This document shows, in pieces, positions 56,934-64,000 of a stretch of 64,000 nucleotides of DNA. The stretch is from Pyrenophora tritici-repentis. Taxonomy: Eukaryota; Ascomycota; Dothideomycetes; Pleosporales; Pleosporaceae. Under the pieces are notes generated by a model. That model had not been told where the DNA came from and did no database searches. It saw only the letters and a program-made list of their open reading frames with translations. A program made the translations under genes and the position numbers. The DNA is taken from contig NC_089392.1 in assembly GCF_003171515.1 (NCBI RefSeq), positions 1,922,001 to 1,986,000 of the forward strand, in the 5' to 3' direction. Positions within the stretch are counted from its first letter, which is position 1. Each line of letters starts with the position of its first letter.

Positions 56934-57956
56934 ATGTCGTGAGTCTCTCCAGAATGCTTGCTTCCGTCGAGCTCTTGTTTTGCCGTTGCGATACATTTCC
57001 TTTGGCTTGGTACCTTGCCGCGAGTACTGACGTCGTCGCCCAACACAGCTCCTCACCTTCTGCTAAGCGCAGCCTGAAGCCCTCACCTATTTCTGCAACC
57101 GTTCAGCCGAGCCAGCAGTACTCTGCGCCGCCAGAATTACCTAGTTTGCAGCCAGCCGCCTCCTTCACCGCGGCAAACCCAGACTCGCACACTGGCACCC
57201 AGCAGCCACAGCCATCACCTACGAGCCGAAAGCGCAAGTCTGTGACGCTCAGCCAGTCTCAAGAGCACATGACTGCGACATCAGAAGGCGCAGAGGCCCA
57301 AGCAAGCAGTGCTACAGCAGCTACAGCAACAGCAACAGCAACAGCACCGCCGCCGCCGCCGCCGCCGCCTGCCGATGCCGATACTGCGCAGGAGCCCAAG
57401 ACTAAAAAGAGCCGGACGAATACGCCTTGGACACCAGCCGAAGAGCTGAGATTGAAACAAATGAGAGATGCTGGGAACAGTTGGAGCGAGATTGCAAAGG
57501 TAAGGAGACGACCTCGATGGGTTTGTATTCGACTGGAGCCTATTGGAGTATCCGCCTAGATGTAGAAAGTGACTGACCTGGTCCATCGTAGACGTTTCCA
57601 CAGCGAACTGAGGGGAGTGTAAAGAAACACTGGTACAAGGTAGGCCTACGGTCGGCACTGTTCCACTGCACAGCCTTTGACTGACCTTCAAGGACATGCA
57701 CTATGCCGAGTTCGCCGAAGACGAAGTGAGTTCCGAGCGCCTATGATGCCGTGAAAGCATGCTAATGAGTAAGAAGAGTGCGGCGCTGCTTGCCGCTATC
57801 AAAGAATACGACGCCAACAAGTGGAAGGTCATCGGACAAAAGGTTGGCAAACCGGCAAAAGTATGTTGTCGCTGCTGAGTTTGATCCTGTGTCGAATACT
57901 AATGCAGCTAGGCTTGTGAGCAGTACGCAAAGGAAAATTTCGCTGGCAGGTATTGA
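56934..57956 (+). CDS. Two-repeat Myb/SANT-like protein, upstream paralogue
   Basis: Six exons: 56934-56938, 57049-57499, 57592-57639, 57693-57725, 57777-57860 and 57912-57956; 221 residues. The first exon is only ATG plus two bases; splicing over 110 bp gives MSSSPSAKRSLKPSP and joins the long open exon. Residues 1-125 are Ser/Pro/Gln/Ala-rich with a CAG/CCG-type run encoding alternating Ala-Thr and then eight Pro. Repeat 1 starts at WTPAEELRLKQ (about 129) and runs through NSWSEIAK, TFPQRTEGSVKKHWYK. Repeat 2 spans about 178-218 (SAALLAAIKEYDANKW, then IGQKVGKPAKACEQYAKE). The protein ends soon after. It should bind DNA in the nucleus. The start exon is my best reading; an alternative is an upstream frame beginning before 56934. 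Confidence 0.8.
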
Positions 57957-60900
57957 ACGACACTGATGACCACGGTCTGCATCTTTCCGAATCTAGTACC
58001 TTGAGGCCCGCTTTTTTGATACCAATTCTCTTATCTCGATCGAGCATTGCATGCACAGAAATGCTGTGAGCATCCCGTTCGTCCTTCTTGGTGTTTCCGG
58101 ACATGGTTCTTGGCGGTGGAGTACAAGGAAACCTGCCGACTTTTTTTTTCTCCCTCTAAAATGTCTAGGGGAATCCGGTGATAACGGTCAATCATGTCGG
58201 TTTTCTAGTTTCAGTTTTCTTACAGCTCGGGATTCGGCAATGGGTCTATGCGGGGTGTCCATATCATGGATATGATATCCGCCATGTTTTTACGTAGTAA
58301 TAGTTGGTAGTCTACCCATGACATAACGACCTGTCAAACGTGGGGGAACGCTTCCCAGAACATGGTATGGTAATAACGGCTATTGGTCGATCTTAGGTGT
58401 ATCTTTGTTTCACGCCAACGATGCGTTGGTTTCGCCAGCTGCAACGGTTCAAGCGAATGTTTCATTGAATGGCCAGACGGTAAACGCGCTGCTTCTTCCA
58501 TGTGCCGCTTGCCGATGTGCGCATTCGGCCAGCAGCTGGCTACCCCCGTGGCACGAGCAGGCAGCGCGCCGTCTGTGTAGCAAGAGGGGCACGGTGGATG
58601 GTGTTCCTTCTGCTGCTCGTACGATCAGCCATTTTGATAGCAGCCCAGGTCGCAGGAGCCAGACGTAACGACGCAATGAGCAGACGTGGGTTCCGGCTGC
58701 GGTGCCGAACCAGTTCAACGGGCGCAGTTCGTGGTTGAAACGCACTCTTTGTCCAAGTCGTGGGATACAGAAGTCGACATGTGCTCGAAGGATTTGTTGA
58801 GGGATGAGGCAAGGAGGGACATAGTTTTGTCGCCCACCATGCACTGCAACGTGCTTCTACTCAACTCGGCCACGGCCGTGGTGGGCGCAGCGCAGCGGTC
58901 TTGACACAGTGAGATGACGGCCTAGTCGCGGAATGCGCGGTGTGTTGCAGTGAGCGTGCTCGAGCAAGGAGCCTATGGTTTGCGACGGTGTCATAGCCTA
59001 TGGTTCGCAAACGTCGCATAGCCTAAATGGTTAATGCGCCGCTGGTCGAGTAGTTGGACTTTGGCAGCTGGCTAGGGGCCTGAAAGCCACACATCGCGAC
59101 TACGGTGAGGTCATTGCGAAGGATGCAGAGGCAGGGAGATCCTAGGCCGTGGCCAGGGAGTGCACCGGTCGTGTATCTGTCACGTGTGGGCAGTGGGCGG
59201 ACATGCAGCGGCATGGCGTAAAGGAACAGAAATCATGTCCGGAGCCCGCGAAGCCGTGACGGCGACGGTATGGTCGAGGGCCGTGGTGGTGCATTGGACT
59301 TCACGATGCGCCATCTGCAACAGCGCGCTCATCTCGTGCATGCGGTCGAGAGATGAGATGTATGCGAGGCTCGGGGCGGGCAGATCGCGGCCGCGTTAGT
59401 AGCGCCAAGCTGTCGCTATCGATCCCGATTTTAGCGTCTGGCGTACTCTGAAGAGTTGGAATCGCAGCCGAGTCGCTCACGCTGACTTGGCTCGTCTCGC
59501 TTGCTTTCCCCTTCCCTTCCCTCTTCCCCCACAAGGCCTGACGGCGCGCAACGGCCGGTACTGTGTCATGGTCAGCGTAATGCTTGATGCCAGCCGCCGC
59601 CCGTCGGTGTTTTCCGCAGCCTGTAGCGGCCATTTCTGACTGATTGCCACCAGCACCCCCCGCAAGTACGCCTGCTCACACTGGCTCTGCAGTGCGCGGT
59701 GCTGCGTCATCTGATGCGGGCGTCGGGACATTGATGTGGCTGGTAGATCCCAACTCCTGGGGGGGATGACGAAGCGCATATAGGCCGGGGTGGTAATGTA
59801 TACGTTGAAACGGCCCACGCATGAGCCAATCTGAGGCGGACCATGCCTATGCGTTAGAGAACCATGTCCCAGGGCCTGCCCACCGCTCGGTCCCACTGCT
59901 TGTAGGCGGCGGGTGCTACGGCAGCGCAAATGCCGGCAGAGACAACTGTTTTGCCCTGATCCGAGTACCGTCTTTGCCAGCAGCATCATGCCTCCATGGG
60001 CCCCGCAGCCGGCTCACGCTCTTGCAGGCACTTCAGCCTGTCCAGGCATGAAGAACGCCTTTTGGAGCCGCAACTGAGGCACACCCGGCGGCGGATGATA
60101 TGATGCCAGGCGTATGGCCTGGCCATGCGAATGCCCTCACGGTCGCGCGACCCTCTGACAGGCCGCTTGACGCATTCGCCCCCGAATTGGACCCGAGCAG
60201 CTTCCCCCCGCGGTCCTGGCTCCGCTTCTGGTAGACTTTGACTGCTCCCATGTGCCATAGAGGGCTCGCAGGTGGCGTTACCTCTTTGGGCTTTTGCCCA
60301 TCAAAGCCCCTGGCTGCGTCGCTAGCCGGTTCAGAACGTCCTCAATGCACATCTCCTGGCCACCACGCCGCGCCAGGATCCTTCCTGCAGACACCGCAAC
60401 GGCGCTGGAGATCTTTCTGGCGGCTTTCTAGAAATAAACGACCATAGCCTGGCCCGCGCGCGCCTCCGGGCCCCACTGGCCCTCGCCGGCCGGGCAAAGT
60501 ACCTCATGCCCAGCTCATTTTGCATCAGTGGCCACTCACAACACGAGCCGGGCAGCATTGTACTCGTCCAGATCGTGTGCCGGGGGGTTCGTCCTTGTCA
60601 TTGATCACCGCATTATGCTTGACGTAGAATCAGTTCCTGGGTCTTCCCTACTAAGCTCAATTGGTCCTCCTCAGGAACAGAGCGTCTCGTGGGAAGGACC
60701 CATTGCTGTACATGCTTGGATTCTGTGTCCGTGTGGCAATCGCACAAGACGGACCGGGCTTTGTAAGGGACGTATTGCCCGAAATGCTTAATGCCTTCTC
60801 CCCTCAGGCACGAATATCTTATATTCCACGAGCATCCCCAGCCATACCTACTTTTCGTTTGTTCCCTACAAGGCTACAACCTATATCCGGCTACCCCAAC

Positions 60901-61100
60901 GCTTAACACACAAGATAAGACCTCGACTGATGGCGCGTTCCCCTAAGCTCTTCTTGCTCCAACATTTGTCAATATAACAAATTTTTGAAATACCCAGACG
61001 TCTGCGACACTTTGCTCTCACCCACCAAAACCTTCCCAAACTAGCAACCTTTTTTTTCTGGCCAAGGTCTCATACGGCGGCCTGCCAGAGCAAGCTAGCT
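57957..61100. other. 3.1 kb gene-poor, GC-rich region
   Basis: Lies between the two same-strand Myb genes. It contains a 25-bp tandem repeat at 58971 and several overlapping open frames without motifs. Likely the promoter and leader of the downstream Myb gene, with nothing else recognised. Confidence 0.4.
58971..59038 (+). repeat. 25-bp tandem repeat, two full copies and a partial third
   Basis: GCCTATGGTT starts copies at 58971 and 58996, exactly 25 bp apart, each ending in CATA. A third, partial copy (GCCTAAATGGTT) starts at 59021, keeping the same period. Confidence 0.85.
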
Positions 61101-61389
61101 CTGGTAGTCTCCATGCGTATTCGCAACACTGGCGAGTCCCTATCGAGGCCCTTTCCTCGACTACACCGTACAAGGCGATGCCGGGGAATCACATCACATA
61201 CCATCTTCAAACGTCGAACATCAAAATGTCCTCCATTCTCATGCCGGCCTGCCTCCGGGTTACCACCACTCGTTCCTGCAGCCACACCCGTCTCAAACAC
61301 TCCAACATGCCGGCACCACCCACCACCCAACCTACACAGACATCGAAACCCATTCACTACACCAACCCCATCTGCTGCGACATCACTCT

Positions 61390-62289
61390 ATGTCGCAACA
61401 CTCTCCATCCTCCTACAACGTGGGCTACCCACCGCCGCCTCAACAGACCGCCGGACGCAAGCGAAGCCACCAGGACGACTTGGAGCACGACCTCCCTCCG
61501 AGTTTAGAGCAGCAACTCAACCCGTACGTACAAGCAACGGGAAGTGTCTCACTACAGCACGCTTCCCAGGGTTACTCCCTTCAACAGTATCCGCCGCCGC
61601 CAGCCCCGCAGTCTACTTTACCCCCCACCCATCACCACCATCTACCCAGCACGCATCGCAATAAGAGGCATCACGCAATGGAGGGCGCGTCTCCCTCTCT
61701 CGCACAGCATCATGGCCCACCGAGCGTGGTGGGTCAAGAGGGAATGCCCCCACCCGCGCAGCGACCCCGCGGTCCCAAGCTCAAGTTCACCCCCGAAGAC
61801 GACCAGCTACTAGTCGACCTCAAGGAAAAGAAGAACCTCACCTGGAAACAAATTGCAGATTTCTTCCCGGGCCGCAGCTCTGGCACATTGCAAGTACGAT
61901 ACTGCACCAAACTCAAAGCAAAGACGACAGTTTGGACAGACGAGATGGTAAGTTGTCACACTAGTCATGAAACGCACGACGTCGTGCATTGCGACCATAA
62001 CCTTGAACGTGCTAACCACAAGTGGTGACAGGTAGTGAAGCTTCGCAACGCTATGCAGGAGTACGAGAACGACCGTTGGCGCATCATTTCCTCAAAGGTG
62101 GGCAGTGGCTTTTCGCCTACTGCATGCAGAGACAAGGCCGAGCAACTCGAGGCCGTGGAGCTGGCGGAGCACGAGGACGACGACGACGAGCAGCATTCAC
62201 AACAACAGCAACATCAACAGCACCAGAGCGCCTACTCCTCGTCGCAAATGACAGCCGGGCCGAACGACCCTGGCCAAAGCTACCAGTGA
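61390..62289 (+). CDS. Two-repeat Myb/SANT-like protein, downstream paralogue (5' end incomplete)
   Basis: Exons 61390-61947 and 62032-62289; 271 residues from the first in-frame ATG. Coding very probably continues upstream: the same frame is open from about 61100 and reads as a His/Gln/Pro-rich chain (GYHHSFLQPHPSQTLQH), so a start exon may have been missed. Repeat 1 spans about 131-177 (KLKFTPEDDQLLVDLKEKK, then WKQIADFFPGRSSGTLQVRY). Repeat 2 spans about 181-230 (VWTDEMVVKLRNAMQEYE, then RWRIISSKVG). The tail has Asp and Gln runs. The phase-0 intron lies at the start of repeat 2, the same place as in the upstream Myb gene. Inferred nuclear DNA-binding protein; targets unknown. Confidence 0.8.
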
Positions 62290-64000
62290 CTGGCCGACCG
62301 TCAGCTGGAGAATATGGCTGGCCAATTCGAGGGCCTCCGTGCCTGGTGATCGGAGGGGTAGTTTGGGAGTACGAGGGAGAGGGGAGGCATTGCGGGGTTT
62401 GTGCTGGCCACAAACGTCCTCATCGAGACCGGTTCCAGCATTCGCGATACTTCTTTGGGGTATACATGCATTTTAATCATTACATCTTCCTTTACGACGT
62501 ACCACGATTTCGGCCACGGTATACCCTTTCTCTTCTTCTACACGCTCCTTCTAAACAACTGCATACTACGGGGACTACAGATTATCCTTTGAACGCGCAA
62601 ACATTACAAGCGGATCCAGCATTACGGCCGGCGTTGGCGACTGGGCTCAGACGGGGAAACATCATACGGTGGGTTTTAGGATTTGAGATGATGGAACGGC
62701 ATGGGAAAGATTCGGCAAACTGTTTCGGCACATACCTCAAAGACTGGCAAAAGAACTTTGGCGACAACAAAACAGGTGTCTCGAGGATGTGTCAACAAGG
62801 AGTCAAGAGGAGGAAAGATACCCAGGCAGAGTTACAAGGGGCGCATTTTCATTGGTCTGATTTATTCTTTTTCTTTGCTTTCTTGTGGTTTCCCTTTGTA
62901 CAACATTGGCGGTACTTGTCTTACATTTGCTACTTTATGCAGCGCTTCTTGTTTTGCTTCTACGATAATACGTCGCGCATCCCATGTCGCGACACGCTTT
63001 ACAAACATTTTCTTTACACTCCTACATCTTGGTACTTTATTGGAGCTGAGAATTCTATTCTTTGCGCCTATTCCCAATTTCATCCGATTGTAATAACGCA
63101 ATATTCACGCATGGCCTCATTTCCTTGAACATGTCATCGCACATGTACACCTCATCACCACACGTAAAACTTTCCGTCCGTCTCCACATGGTCCTATCAC
63201 ACTATTTTAAGCAGTCCGTACTCGTACCGCACCACACTATACGCAATCGCCCCCTTTCGGCAACAATTATGTAAATCATAAGCTCGCAATCCAATACCCC
63301 AAATATCTACTCCCATACTTTATGCATACACGGACATCTCTCAAAGGTGGGGACTCGAGAGACAAAGAGCAAGGGAAGGTGCGCGTCTGGCCGGGCCAAA
63401 AAATAGAAAGGCCGCTGTATGGACACTGTCTCAACAACGTTGGACTGTTGAGTTTCAGATCTGCTCGTTCGCCCCCTGCCAAACCGTTTGCGACGCTGTA
63501 TATTCGCCCCCTGACCACAGCGTCTCAGATCGGTCATACCTGGCCGCGGATCCGAAGGGCATATTTGCTTTCATTCTCGGCTCTCATAGTGCCAGCCCTG
63601 CGTATTTTGCTCACCACGTCATCTCAAAAACCGGCTCAAGGCCGAAAAGAGAGGTCATCGTGTAAGGCATAAGGTGGGCTCGTAAGCGCTAGACTTGCTG
63701 TTTTCTGATTGTTGCACTGGCCCGCTCGGAGGTCAGGCCGGCCGGTCGTATGCGCTCCGGACGGGTGTGGTTAGATAGCGGGCGGACATTTTGGTGGTAT
63801 TTGGAAGAGGGTCATCTGAGTTTGCTTGCTTATGGGTATATGATCACTCTGGTAAGGAGATCCACAAGATAGAGGGGCGGATTTGAGATGGTAGCGCCGC
63901 TTTCAGGGCTTTGAACGGCATCTACGTAGACCGTGATGAGAACACTATGCGCATGATGGCAACAACGCCACAGTGTCCTACATAGTATCGAGGCGTAGGA
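62290..64000. other. 3' flank of the last Myb gene and window end
   Basis: No gene could be supported. A long same-strand open frame crosses 62022-63128 without a recognisable domain (see findings). From 62850 the sequence is T-rich. The last 800 bp contain nothing recognised. Confidence 0.4.

Overview
This 64 kb window is nuclear DNA of a filamentous ascomycete. The evidence is short GT..AG introns (mostly 47-110 bp) with CTAAC/CTAAT-like branch points, fungal-specific families (Zn2Cys6 regulator, Kre9/Knh1-like and Crh-like wall proteins, Trk K+ transporter, Dal5-type permease) and intergenic spaces of 0.5-3.7 kb. The secreted enzymes (pectin methylesterase, exo-beta-1,3-glucanase, S28 peptidase) suit a plant-associated Dothideomycete such as a Pleosporales member; that placement is an impression, not a measurement. 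No rRNA, CRISPR array, intact transposon or convincing tRNA was seen.

Layout. 1-8 kb: an AAA+ ATPase, an unrecognised nuclear-looking protein whose 3' flank holds a 20-G tract, and a nucleotidylyltransferase-like protein. 8-24 kb: a sugar porter, a decayed alpha/beta hydrolase, a BED-like zinc-finger protein, an exo-1,3-glucanase and a Kre9/Knh1-like GPI protein. 24-36 kb: a Dal5-type permease and a pectin methylesterase (each carrying two apparent +1 C/G homopolymer frameshifts), a Crh-type GH16 transglycosylase, a dual-specificity phosphatase and an S28 serine peptidase. 36-50 kb: a Zn2Cys6 regulator, KEOPS subunit Cgi121, cytochrome c oxidase subunit 4, nicotinamidase, an eight-exon oxysterol-binding protein and a Trk potassium transporter. 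50-64 kb: a gene-poor, partly GC-rich stretch holding three Myb/SANT-type proteins, two of which look like diverged tandem paralogues.

How the genes relate. Most are independent housekeeping or accessory genes with no operon-like logic. One loose theme is cell wall and extracellular chemistry between 20 and 36 kb. The other is the Myb/SANT group at 53-62 kb, which is the best candidate here for something not well described. Exon boundaries were read by hand; for nearly all spliced genes the summed exon length is a multiple of three and the junction restores a recognisable family motif.
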